Below are positions 1 through 12,222 of a DNA stretch of 27,410 nucleotides, one piece after another. A program made the translations under genes and the position numbers. Positions within the stretch are counted from its first letter, which is position 1, and each line of letters begins with the position of its first letter. This DNA comes from Armadillidium nasatum (taxonomy: Eukaryota; Arthropoda; Malacostraca; Isopoda; Armadillidiidae): contig SEYY01018405.1 in the NCBI GenBank assembly GCA_009176605.1, forward strand, positions 390,001-417,410, written 5' to 3'. A model generated the notes under the pieces. That model saw only the letters and a list, made by a program, of their open reading frames with translations, did no database searches and was not told where the DNA came from.

Positions 1-56
<56 letters not shown>
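1..56. repeat. (TA)n microsatellite, cut by the window edge
   Basis: Uninterrupted TA dinucleotides from the first base. It directly abuts an RTE-type LINE fragment, the same arrangement as at 26413-26525. Confidence 0.97.
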
Positions 57-57
<1 letters not shown>

Positions 58-330
58 CCAAGATAAAGAGAAGTTAAGAGAGGTGATAAGTTTTGCTGAA
101 AAACTAAAAGAGGTAGGATTGAGCGAGAATGTGGAAAAGACAGAACTGTTAATAATTAGTAGGGAGGAGAAGGGAGAGGAGCTGGAGGTGGATGACGAGG
201 AGGTACGTGTCGTAGAGAGATGTATTTGGGGGTGGTGGGAGTATTCAAGGGAATGAAGAAATAAGCTGGAAATCACCAACAACATGTAAAAATACGGCAG
301 AATTACCTTGGTAATGAACCCTGCACATTT
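57..330 (+). pseudogene. RTE-type LINE reverse transcriptase fragment
   Basis: The plus strand reads as an open stretch ending in DKEKLREVISFAEKLKEV, then GLSENVEKTELL, then an acidic stretch and VRVVER. This is the part of a non-LTR reverse transcriptase just after the YADD motif, where a helix precedes the G-L-x-x-N-x-x-K-T signature and a 'VVE-x-F-x-YLG' block. No YADD is present because the (TA)n array replaces everything upstream. The reading frame is lost after about base 220, so this is a dead fragment. A second copy of the same stretch lies at 25966-26412 on the other strand. The clade (RTE-like) is inferred from motif wording. The fragment falls within the introns of the USP gene or its 3' flank. 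Confidence 0.7.
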
Positions 331-1554
<1,224 letters not shown>

Positions 1555-1628
1555 AACTTTACAACTTCGAAGAATTTAAAAGGAAATTATACATACAATA
1601 ATATTTTATAGCTTTAAGGTGAACTTAC

Positions 1629-1845
1629 CATTTTCCTTTCTGAATCGAGCTATAAACTTCTTTGGAGCAATAGTGCCAACTTTCTTCTTTTGAGTAGCAA
1701 TATTGTAGAAGAGATCTGCCAAGCAGGCGAGCAAGGTTTCCTTTGTACGCTTATTTTTTGCTTTATATTCCAAAATTTTTTCACGAAATGGCTTGCAAAA
1801 ATACAATGCTTGAAGAACAGAATTGATGTAACATGTGTTACCAAA
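1629..1845 (-). CDS. Usp12-46: USP12/USP46-type deubiquitinase, exon with the catalytic Cys box
   Basis: Read on the minus strand, this 217-base exon begins [16 protein letters not shown], the Cys box of the C19 (USP) peptidases with the nucleophilic Cys in N-T-C-Y. It continues through [37 protein letters not shown] and [13 protein letters not shown]. This wording is specific to the USP12/USP46 pair, which remove ubiquitin from substrates together with the WD-repeat cofactors UAF1/WDR48 and WDR20 (family knowledge). The acceptor is CCCTCTTTATAG before TTTGG and the donor is AATG followed by GTAAGT. The exon starts in phase 0 and ends in phase 1, fitting a following Glu codon of the family. 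There are no stops or frame breaks. The His and Asp of the triad lie in later exons, to the left of this window. Vertebrates have two paralogues and many invertebrates one, so the symbol is approximate. Confidence 0.95.
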
Positions 1846-2598
1846 CTATAAAGAGGGAATAACTGAGTTAATGAACATTTCAAGTGTAAAACTGAACATT
1901 TTTACCATACATACATGCTTTATTTCTGTTATTATTAACTCAAGGTCATATAACAATAACAATCTATTGTATCTTAGTCAAGGAAATTTTGCAAAGTCAA
2001 CCTAAAAGAAAATTATTTCAGATGCATAGATTTAAATATCAAACTTGATTTGGAATATTAACTAAACCAGTTCTTTTATTTTAAATATTTAATGATGAAG
2101 TCTATAATATGAATTTTAGGATACGAAAGTTAACTTCTGACAACTTCATTTTCATTAATGTAAAAATGCACGTCAAAATTTTAAGACATTACTCTCCTAT
2201 TTTATTTAAAAGAAATATAGTTTACTTAGTTATCTATCCCACATGTTTTCAAATCAAACAAAAAAAAAATAAAGCAAAATATATAATCAAAAATATAAAA
2301 CAAAAGATGAATATTCAAAACAACTTCCACTTCCAATGCCAGCAAAGTGTATAACTTGCAAGCTTGAAACAAATAAATCTGAATTAATCCCACAAGCATA
2401 GAGAATTTCTAAATAGTATAATTAATTTATATATAATTCTATTTGGTATACAAATTTTCAATTTAACTATCCAATTTTACCATAAAAGATTAGCTTCAAA
2501 ATAATTCATCATAAGTTCTTTCCCTACTTTATTTAATACAAACAGTAAAATCTGTGTACCCCACATTACTAAGATATATCAACAAATTGTAAACATAC
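1846..2598 (-). other. Intron of the USP12/46-type gene
   Basis: This 753-base AT-rich interval runs from donor GTATGT to acceptor TTTATAG on the minus strand and joins the two exons in phase 0. I see no repeat or gene inside it beyond short A and T runs. Confidence 0.9.
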
Positions 2599-2679
2599 AT
2601 TAACTAATCCAAAATAATGTTCATTTGCAGGGAATTGATCAGCTCCAATCTCCTTTTCCAATTGGGAGGCATTGGCGCC
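2599..2679 (-). CDS. Usp12-46: USP12/USP46-type deubiquitinase, N-terminal exon
   Basis: An 81-base exon on the minus strand encodes 27 residues: [16 protein letters not shown] followed by [11 protein letters not shown]. This is the conserved N-terminus of USP12/46 that immediately precedes the FGNTCY box, and splicing to 1845 joins the two in frame. The acceptor is TGATTTATTTCAG before GGCGCC and the donor is GTTAAT followed by GTATGT. The exon opens in phase 0 just after the family's initiator or penultimate Met, so the start codon is in a separate upstream exon (to the right). I could not identify that exon in the window. A (TA)n array starts only about 15 bases outside the acceptor, an unusual position for a 3' splice site. 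The exon is too short to appear as a conventional open reading frame and was found by reading the minus strand. Confidence 0.93.
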
Positions 2680-2691
2680 CTGAAATAAATC

Positions 2692-2834
<143 letters not shown>

Positions 2835-2959
2835 ATGGGAAAGGTTTCAAGTGCACAATCTAAGATAAATGAAACTGTGGACAGTGATAAACCAAATATG
2901 ATACAGTCTATGGTACTCTTTGAAATAGTATATACAGACCAACGATTTAATTTAATAAA

Positions 2960-3925
2960 AAATAAAAAAAAAAACATTAGCAGTAATCTGAAAGTGGGTG
3001 ATCAGTGTTTGGAAGCAAGAAATAGAGCTGTTAGGTATAATAAATCGCAATGTAGTTTACAAGAGCAAAGAGGTTATAAGGAAGCTATATAATAGCATTG
3101 TTAAGCCAGCATTAGAGTATTGTGCATAAGTTTGGTTCCTCATTTAAGAAAAGACAAGGATATGCTGGAGAGTACAACAATGAGTAACAAAGATGATTTC
3201 TGGCTTCGAGAGTAAGAGCTATAAGGAGAGGTTGAAGGAGCTAAGAATGTTCTCAGTTGAAAGATTTCTCAAAAAGGATATGATACAAGTTTACAAAATA
3301 TTTGCATCTTACAGTAATACAGAGATTGAAAAATACTTTATAGTGGACCATGGAAAAGAAACTGGAGGCTATGATAAGAAAATTAAAAAGTCATGCCATC
3401 TCATTCTAAGAAAATACTCTTTCGGTAATATATAATTTTGGTATTTTGCCACAGGGGATTGACTGTGATTCTCTTGCAACATTAAGAGGGGGCTAGATAG
3501 ATATATGGATGATTTAAGTATCATATAGTTTTGGGGGGTATATATGAGTTTTTAGACCAGCTAATGATTGAGCCTATGAATTTTAGACCAACTTATGACT
3601 AAGCTTAACTGGCAGTTTTGTAGTGAGTGTTGGTTCATTGTATGTTGCATGTGTAATTAGTTGTATAATGTCATTACTTAGGTTTACTAAATATATGTAG
3701 TGGCTTAGTTTTATTTTTATCTTTATATTTATTTTACAGATATCTTACTTACATGAATAAACTGATAACTATGGATGAGATAGACCTAGTCTTTGTTGCA
3801 TGCATTAGTATTACCATTATTTGTTTTAACTGGGACAGTCTCATGCATTAGTATTACCATTATTTGTTTTAAGTGGGACAGTCTCGATATGCCCGAGTGG
3901 CTTCTGTCTCTATTTTTCTAATGTT
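2960..3925 (+). mobile_element. CR1-like LINE 3' fragment (RT C-terminus and tail), copy a
   Basis: In shifting frames the plus strand reads ISSNLKVGDQCLEA, then LGIINRNVVYKSKEVIRKLY, then NSIVKPALEYCA-stop-VW, then MISGFESKSYKERLKEL and VYKIF, then DCDSLATLRGG. This is the order of the thumb and C-terminal region of CR1-clade reverse transcriptases (SKxVxxxLYxSxVxPxLEYC, GxxxxSYExRLxxLGxxxLExRRxRGDMIxVYKI). Frameshifts and stops make it inactive. The non-coding tail follows and ends in imperfect TTCTAAT repeats at about 3917-3931, like the short tandem tails of CR1 elements. A 43-base segment of the tail is tandemly duplicated at 3799-3841 and 3842-3884. Related copies lie at 6345-6440, 8850-9290, 9840-9990 and 23640-25745. 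It is inserted in sense opposite to the USP gene. Confidence 0.85.
3799..3884. repeat. 43-bp tandem duplication in the CR1 tail
   Basis: CATGCATTAGTATTACCATT to GGGACAGTCT occurs twice head to tail with one visible mismatch. The other copies of the tail carry it once, so the duplication is specific to this copy. Confidence 0.9.
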
Positions 3926-3931
3926 CTAATA

Positions 3932-6344
3932 CATTAATGCATTATCAGAGGATATACAGAGATCAAGTTTTGGGAACCCTCCAAAAAAGAAATTGTTCAG
4001 CTTTATTGGTTCTACAACTCAAAACTTGCTAGATGCAAATCAAACACAGTTGCACATTAATACTGAAGTATATACCATAAATAATTCAGTTAACCTTTTA
4101 TTTCTGATGTAAGGAATGTATTGATATTTTGGAAAATTCATAGAGGTGTTTCCAATACTGGCAAAGTCTGCATAGAAATATCTGACTATTTCTGTACATA
4201 TGGAAAAAAATTGCAGTAACACCAGGAAATATCTTTTAACCTGACAGATATAAGTTGACTGATAAAAAATTTAAAACTGAAAAAAAAAAAAAAAACTAAT
4301 TTTTTCTTTTAATTTTGTACAACTGGGAACAAAAAAGGAAAAGGCTTATAGAATTAATAAAAGCTTAATTATATTTTTAAGCTATTATTTATCTTAATTA
4401 AATTTTTTTATATTTAACTAAATAATTTACAACAACTTAGAAAATTGGAATGTATCTTAATAGTATAATTTTACATGTTAATGACTACAGTTTTACAAAA
4501 GAACTGTATTTAAGTACAATGTCCTGTTCTTTGACGCATGCCTGATGCATACCAAATCTGTTAGTCTAAACTTTCTAATCTTTTTTCAGTTAACACCAAT
4601 GCAAAATAAGCATTGAAAATGTTAACCAATTCCTTATCTGAACTTCTTAAATTTTCATCAATCTGTTTTTTAGATCAATCCCCTTTTCTAATTTTTAAAT
4701 TTATAAAAGCTTAAAATAATTTTCCAGTTCTATTTCTTATTAAATAAATTTCTGCCATTCTCTTGCTTCTCTCATATCCCTCTCTATTCCAAAATCTAGA
4801 TTTTTTTTCCTTTCCCTATTTTTTTTTTAAAACACACTGACCAAATATTAGTTAAAATTTGTATGAAGCTATCCTATCTGACAGAGCCTAGTATAAAAAA
4901 GCACCATGTGTATAATTTTTTTTATTTTTATTTTACTGAAACAACAAAGACAATATATTGAAATGAATTAAGTTATGCCTTATGTATCATAGAAGACCAA
5001 TTTTGTACAACAAAAATATCAATCACTTAAGAAATATAACTATAAAAAGATACAGTATAATTTTTCATGGACGTTGCTATCTTGATTTTTGACAGACCAG
5101 CAATTTGGTATACAAATGATGCACAAAAATTAATATTTGATAAATATCAATATTTAGTGAAAAAAAAAACTCATTACTTACATGGCCAAAGGGTACAGTG
5201 GGGTGTACACCTCTATGCACAAATGTTTATTCAGCATGCATTCAAATAAAATTATCAAATCCAATATTGAAATTTATATTTCATTCATTCATATACTGAA
5301 ATATCAGTATCAAAATTTAAAATGGCAGCCATGTATAATGCATATCTTTTCATAGTACAATTTTTAGTTGTTTGGTATTTTTATAGCACAAAAGTGCTTC
5401 ATTAAGCTTAATTTAATTAATTTCAATATATTTTGTCCTTATTTCAATAGTAAAAATAAAACATAATTAATTAGCCTTTAATTTTACACATCATTATCCA
5501 TTCATTAACTCCTTATCCCAATCAATTTTATTCATTAAGCATGGCTTAAAATTTGATATAATAACCAATTCTAAAGTCTTTTCTTTATTAAATTGCAATT
5601 TCAACCTAGATAACATATTTGACTAGCACTAAATTTTCCAGAACTCTGACCTTGTCAACTATAATTTTATTATTAATACTAAATCTACCAATACTACATG
5701 TCTTGTAGGTTTGTAGATCACCTGACTCAAAAAACAAATATACAGTTTATAAACATAATACTTCTGTGATTCATGCTAGTCAAGGAATCCCACTCAATGT
5801 CAGGAAAATTAAAATCTTTTATTATGAATATTCCTTTTCTTTATTATGGCATACTGTATCAATTTCCTTTACCATTTCTACATGTAACTCTAACCTCTGG
5901 ACAGGTCTGTAAAATTCTCCTATTCTGTGTGATTTATTGTACAAAAAAATATCCATGCACACAGATTCATTGCAATTAATTATAATGTTTGTCATTAACA
6001 TACATTGAATACTGTTTTTAACATTCCTTCCTTTACACTGGTATAGTGGTATAGAAAAATTAAAAACAATATATTTCATATTCCTCATATTCCTGAAAGG
6101 TGTCACCATAAAATACACCATTAACTAATACTTAAATAACCCAAATAATGTCTAGATTCTTTGTGATTTCACTAGGTTCTCTGTGATTTAAATAATCAGC
6201 TCTTCTTTTTTATATTGTAAGTCTGTGCATTTATAAGCATATGATCTCTAAATTTTGAGAATTTTTATGCAATTTTTTAATTTTAATTTTTCACTCTTAA
6301 AAAAAAAATTAAAATAAAATTTTGCTTTTCCATTTCTTTATAGG
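3932..6344. other. AT-rich DNA without recognisable features
   Basis: I examined both strands and found only short open stretches of low-complexity composition. None has motif content or splice architecture I can defend. It is probably intron or intergenic DNA to the 5' side of the USP exons, and it could hide the USP start exon, which would be only a few codons long. Confidence 0.5.
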
Positions 6345-6440
6345 TTTTAAACTATAGTGCATAAAGTAGTTAGCTCTGATAAAGAGTTAGTCAATATTTT
6401 TAATACCTATTTTTTATCAGTATTTACACATAAAAGATTT
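6345..6440 (+). pseudogene. CR1-like LINE scrap, linker before RT
   Basis: The plus strand reads SSDKELVNIFNTYFLSVFTH. This is the linker between endonuclease and reverse transcriptase in CR1-type elements (consensus A-x-x-FNTYFASVFT). The same DNA segment recurs at about 25670-25740, ending at the same CACATAAAAG. Similarity stops abruptly on both sides. Confidence 0.65.
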
Positions 6441-7046
6441 GATAATGTTCTAATTCTAATTCCTCCTATCATAATAATTATTGGAGCTCCTGATTATTTC
6501 CATCATTTGTGGAGGTGTTATATATACTTTGACTTTTAATGTTTATATTTTTTATATACGTCATTTATCATTATTTATATTTTATATTCTAGTATGTAAA
6601 TTTGTATAATATATATATATTACTTGTCTGTGGGTGTATCCATATATTGTTTCATTAATTTTTTTTCCTTACACATGTATATTTTCATATCTCATATTTT
6701 CTAATTATATAACTTTATTTACATTAACCTATATTGTCTGTATTTACGAACCAACTGCTTATTAAAATTTAATATTCATTCCAGTTCTTTATATACTTTT
6801 TATGATTCTTTACTTGTTTAGTTTCAAATCTGTTTTTTTTTTTTTTAACTTTTATAATTTTAAATATTTTATGGTATATATATATGATATGTATATTTTT
6901 ACTTTTATCATTATTTTGATAAGTTCATTTATATTTTCCTTTTCTTTCAAGCTTTTTTCTCATGATGATGGTTTTAGTATTAATTAAACTGAAACATCAG
7001 ATATCTTAATTATATATGGTACATCCATTTTTTGTCTTTCTGCTTC

Positions 7047-7049
<3 letters not shown>
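6441..7049. other. AT-rich DNA without recognisable features
   Basis: Very T-rich low-complexity sequence with short TA runs near 6608. I see no gene. Confidence 0.5.

Positions 7050-7142
<93 letters not shown>
7050..7142. repeat. (TA)n microsatellite
   Basis: About 46 uninterrupted TA units between TGCTTCTAC and TTCTTTTACAC. Confidence 0.97.
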
Positions 7143-7144
<2 letters not shown>

Positions 7145-7532
7145 TTTTACACATTATGGCCTACGAGATACATAGGCTTATTAATTTAACTTCTGGGAAT
7201 ATTAAAAATTATAGCAGCTAGAATTCACCAGTTTTGGCAACCATGGCTTTGCGTATATTTTTTCTGTTGCATATGAAAACCATGATTAGTCTTGTTTATG
7301 CTGAAGACATTTTTATTAATGAAAAAAGTATAGATATTTGCTAGTTGAATAAATGATATTATAAGCCTTTCTGGGTAATATTTTTAATTTCATTCTTATT
7401 TTCATTTAATTTTCTGTTCTGTGCAAAAATGGCTAAATCAGTCGACAGGCTACTCTGATAATAAATTATCAAGACTTCTTAAAGGTGATTCAAGTTTCTA
7501 AAATATTTTCATCGCCTGACGATATAGAAGTA
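7143..7532. other. Unassigned flank of the 8-bp-duplication element
   Basis: AT-rich sequence with no gene or repeat that I recognise. It ends at the target site of the following element. Confidence 0.45.
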
Positions 7533-7540
7533 AATTCTTT

Positions 7541-7600
7541 GGTAATTGTAGCGTTCATGGAAGTGGATTTTTTCTTACGAGACAAGGTTGCTGAAAATAC
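7541..7600 (+). repeat. Left terminal inverted repeat
   Basis: Starts GGTAATTGTAGCGTTCATGG and includes GAGACAAGGTTGCT at 7579-7592. It pairs with 8729-8788. Confidence 0.92.
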
Positions 7601-7833
7601 CTACATGCCTACGGGTTGCTAGTTTGATTGAAACTACGTATTCACGCGTTGCGAGTTCAACTGAAACTGATACGACGTGCCATTTTTTTTTTTCTTCTTC
7701 TCAGCGTAACTACGGAAAGGAAATATGTTTGCTTATTTTTTTGTTTAATCGACGAACGTCAAATTATTTTGTAAGAAAAAAAAATTAAAAAAACACTTAA
7801 ATTAAAAAAAAAAAATTTAAAATAAAAGGAATA

Positions 7834-7849
7834 ATTATGACGTCATAAT
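7834..7849. promoter_or_regulatory. Palindromic CRE-like octamer
   Basis: ATTATGACGTCATAAT is a perfect 16-base palindrome holding TGACGTCA, the full CREB/ATF site. A GCCGCCATTATAAAA stretch follows it about 10 bases later, which could resemble a promoter with a TATA-like box. It lies inside the TIR element. Function is pure inference and a chance palindrome is possible. Confidence 0.3.
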
Positions 7850-8040
7850 ATCGTTTGCCGCCATTATAAAACTCTCACATGCCCTCGTTGGTGAAGTCCG
7901 CTCTCAGAAACAAAAAAAATAAAAAATAAAAAAAAAATCTTTCAATGTTTTGACGAGTTGCTATATTTTAAAATATGTTGAAGCTAAAAATGGAAATAAT
8001 AGTTAAAATTTACAAGAATTTTGCATGATGCGGGATATGG

Positions 8041-8213
<173 letters not shown>

Positions 8214-8216
8214 GAA

Positions 8217-8449
8217 TGTAAGTGAAAATTTTATCACCACCACTCACGGGTCGGGGGGTACGGGGGGCAGAGCCCCCCGTAGACAAATGATCGTGTGCCA
8301 TGCATTTAGGATTTCATTGCTGTACTGCAATAATGCATATTTTTATAATAAAAGTTGCAAATGCATGGCACACGAGCGTTTATCTACGGGGGGCTCTGCC
8401 CCCCGTACCCCCCGACCCGTGAGTGGTGGTGATAAAATTTTCACTTATA
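8217..8449. repeat. GC-rich foldback: 91-bp arms, 51-bp loop
   Basis: Left arm 8217-8307 and right arm 8359-8449 are reverse complements over 91 bases with four mismatches and no gaps. The central 60 or so bases, including CCACCACTCACGGGTCGGGG, are identical. Each arm also contains its own smaller hairpin, TACGGGGGGC-AGA-GCCCCCCGTA (8259-8281 in the left arm). In this AT-rich window the G and C runs stand out sharply. The loop (8308-8358) is AT-rich and non-coding. The whole reads as a foldback element nested in, or forming the core of, the surrounding TIR element. Confidence 0.95.
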
Positions 8450-8465
8450 TTTCTCTCTCTACATA

Positions 8466-8495
8466 TTATTATTATTATTATTATATACACTACAC

Positions 8496-8554
<59 letters not shown>

Positions 8555-8581
8555 TTATTATTTTATTATTATTATTATATA

Positions 8582-8612
<31 letters not shown>
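8466..8612. repeat. (ATT)n then (TA)n microsatellite
   Basis: Interrupted ATT trinucleotides to about 8577 followed by TA units and a short T run. It flanks the right side of the foldback, mirroring the TAA/TA array on the left. Confidence 0.93.
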
Positions 8613-8623
<11 letters not shown>

Positions 8624-8728
8624 TTTGTAACGCCAATGATCCAGCAACCTTGTCGCATCAGAAATTCTTAGGCTATGTTGTTAGTTTCAAATTCCTATGC
8701 GTAGTTCTAGTCGTACTCCCAACGCGTA

Positions 8729-8788
8729 GGTATATTAGCAACCTTGTCTCATACGAAAAAATCCACTTCCACGAACGCTACAATTACC
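8729..8788 (-). repeat. Right terminal inverted repeat
   Basis: Read on the minus strand it begins GGTAATTGTAGCGTTCGTGG and includes GAGACAAGGTTGCT, matching 7541-7600. A second AAGGTTGCT on the minus strand occurs further in at about 8644-8652, suggesting subterminal repeats. Confidence 0.92.
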
Positions 8789-8849
8789 AATTCTTTTAAC
8801 TATTTCCCAATAGGCAAACCAAGGGTCACAAAAAAATAAAGGTAAGCCA

Positions 8850-9290
8850 TCTAGATATAAGAAAATGGTTAATTTTTGGAATAGTTTACTACAAGGTATT
8901 ATTGATAGTAAATCTCTTTTAACTTTTAAGTGAATCAATATATGGATGATCAAGATTTAGTATGACACTCTGCTTTTAAGATACAGTAACATATTTAAGT
9001 GAGTATTTTTGACAATCCTTTGTGGTATCAGGGGCTCTGAATGTTAGTTTAGTTTGGAGGACTCATTTATATATATATGGTTTGACTTAATAAACTGCAT
9101 GTTGCATGGGTAATAGTGTATATGGTTTATTTGTTTGCATGGGAAAAGTTGGGCATGTCACAATTCATAAATAGTGAATGGTAACTTTGGCGAATTTTTT
9201 TTTTTTTTTTCACTGGGACAGTGTTGATAGGCCCTTATGAGTTCTGTCAATTTTCTTATGTTTTTATAGTTTTAATTATGCGACATTTGT
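8850..9290 (+). mobile_element. CR1-like LINE 3' end, copy d
   Basis: The plus strand reads MVNFWNSLLQGIIDSKSLLT before a stop, the very C-terminus of CR1-type RT (consensus VxxWNxLPxxIVxxxxLxxFKxxLD), then a degraded tail with GCATGTTGCATGGGTAAT and CACTGGGACAGTGTTGATAGG, which match the tails of the copies ending at 3925 and 24845. Confidence 0.7.
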
Positions 9291-9839
9291 TACAGAAATA
9301 CCATAATTTATTGATTATACGTTTTCATAAAATAAATTTTTCCGAACGTCTGGTGAAATTTATTTACAATAAAAAGGATGTCTAGGTACATATACAATTA
9401 AAGATTTGAAAAGCTCTTAAAAATAATTAGGAGCGAGCTCCATAAAATAATAATGCCTACCATTTTACAATAGCCCAAGAAATCCAGATTGTATTATTAA
9501 TTGCGTAACAAGTCTACCCGAAAATATAATAATGAAAATTAAAGTAGGCCCAACAGTCCCATTACCGACGTACAGTTTCGTTGAACAATAAAGGGCTTAT
9601 CTGTCAAAAATGGACCGTCTGAGAGCTTTTGGGGCTAAGTTATCGTGGACAACATTAAAATAACTTTAATACTATCCGTTAAAAACTACTCGTGGATCAT
9701 TGCTCATTTTTGTTCACTAGTGTTGGTATAAACCTACTAGTTACAAAGATTCTTCAAATTTAAAATAAAATTTAATAATATTGATTAAAAAATTAAGACC
9801 CTATTTACAAAATGACGAAGTATCTGCTCTGCATCACCT
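9291..9839. other. Unassigned AT-rich DNA
   Basis: Sequence of somewhat higher complexity than its neighbours, lying between two CR1 tails. I recognise no gene or repeat. Confidence 0.4.
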
Positions 9840-9990
9840 ATATAAGCAACTGTGAGGTTGGTTTGATTGTTGTATGGGGAAAGTTGGGCAATGAAAATGC
9901 CACTCATAGCCAAAACCATTGTTTTTTTTAATGGGACAGTCTTCATATTCCCTTGTGACATCTGTGTCTATATTTTCTAATTTTCTTGGG
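9840..9990 (+). mobile_element. CR1-like LINE tail, copy e
   Basis: TTGTATGGGGAAAGTTGGGC resembles the tail at about 9140-9160, and AATGGGACAGTCTTCATATTCCC then TCTGTGTCTATATTTTCTAA match the end of copy a. Only the 3' non-coding end remains. Confidence 0.6.
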
Positions 9991-10879
<889 letters not shown>

Positions 10880-10937
10880 ACAACCTTTCCCACAATCGTG
10901 GGGTGGTAGCTATCGCAGGCCACATTCATCCAAATAT

Positions 10938-12199
10938 TCACCCCTTTACAAATCTTTTCCATTCATTCCTATCCTCTGTCAACCGCACACCCTCATCCCA
11001 ATTCTTTCCTCTATCCCTTAACAGCTCCCTGACATTACTCATCCAGCTTCCCCTCGGTCTCCCCTTTCTCTTACACCCTCCACTTCTGAAACAAATACCT
11101 TTTTAGCCAATCTCTCTTCATTCATCCTACAAACATGTCCAAACCATCTCAGCATACTTCGTTCAGCTCTCTCAACCAAGCTCTTTCTCCATTCACACAT
11201 TTCTTTTATTCTAACATTCCTGATTCTATCTCTTCTACCAACTCCACAAATCGCTCTTAGACCTTTCATTTCGAAAACTTCTATTTTTTTTCTCTTTCTA
11301 GCGTTCAACCTCCATACTTCACTCCCATACATAACCACTGGTATACAACATGCCTCAAACATTCTCACCTTCACCTCCCTTGGTAACCTTCCTCTATCCC
11401 AAATATCCCTCAAACCGCCTAACACCTTCTCCCCTTCTCTTATTCTATGACAAACTTCATCACTCATATTTACATCAACCTCTCCAAAAATCACCCCCAG
11501 ATACTTAAATACAGTGACTAACTCCAATTTCTCCCTACCTACTTTAATTTGTACATCATCTTCCTCAACCACACCCCTCTCTCCTCCCTCCCCATTTTTC
11601 ATCCACAGCACTTTACTCTTACCTGCATTTACTCTTAAACCCAAATCATCACAACCCTTTACAAACTCATCCACCAATACTTTCAAATTTTCATGTGTTT
11701 CAGCCAAAAGTACCACATCATCCGCATACATCAATACATTTGCATCCCACATATCAACATGTTCCCTCATTCTCACCCCTTTCCCTATCCTATCCATTTT
11801 ACTAACCACTTTATTAATAAATAAATTAAATAACCCCGGAGACATTACGCAACCCTGCCTCAGACCATTATTTACATCAAAAAACTCAGTCTCCATTCTG
11901 TTCACTCTCACACATGCCCTGCTATTCCGATATAAAGCTCTTATACCTTCCCGAACTTTCTCCTCAATATCATACTCATTCAGGACCTCCCACAGCTTAT
12001 TCCTGTCTACCCTATCGTAAGCTTTTTCAAGATCCATAAAGCACATGTACACATCCTTCTTTTTCTCTCTACTTTTCTCTTCAATCATTCTCAATGTAAA
12101 AACCTGATCCATACAACCCCTTCCTTCTCTGAAACCTCCTTGTTCCTCTCCTATTAACCCATCCATCCCTACCCTATTCAGTAAAATTCTTCCATACAC
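10938..12199 (-). CDS. RTE-type LINE: reverse transcriptase palm, thumb and C-terminus
   Basis: This segment carries the catalytic palm of the RT that copies the element's RNA at the chromosomal nick. From the Met at 12199: GFREGRGCMDQ at about residue 22, motif A FMDLEKAYD with Asp56, motif B GLRQGCVMSPG at 112, motif C MYADDVV with Asp160-161, then GLRVNAGKSKV and FKYLGV. The C-terminus has RSMLRWFGHVCRM, typical of RTE elements. One frame ends at 11039, but moving by one base near 11083-11091 restores family wording (CKRKGRPRGSWM, then VRLTEDRNEWKRFV) to a stop at 10938-10940. So a single base seems to be missing in this copy or assembly. Residues needed for polymerisation are all present. 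Confidence 0.9.
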
Positions 12200-12222
12200 T
12201 TTCCCTACAACGCTAAGTAAAC

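Noticed and set aside
5822..6121. 99-codon minus-strand open frame
   Set aside because: No family resemblance, AT-rich codon use typical of non-coding DNA, no splice sites at plausible positions.
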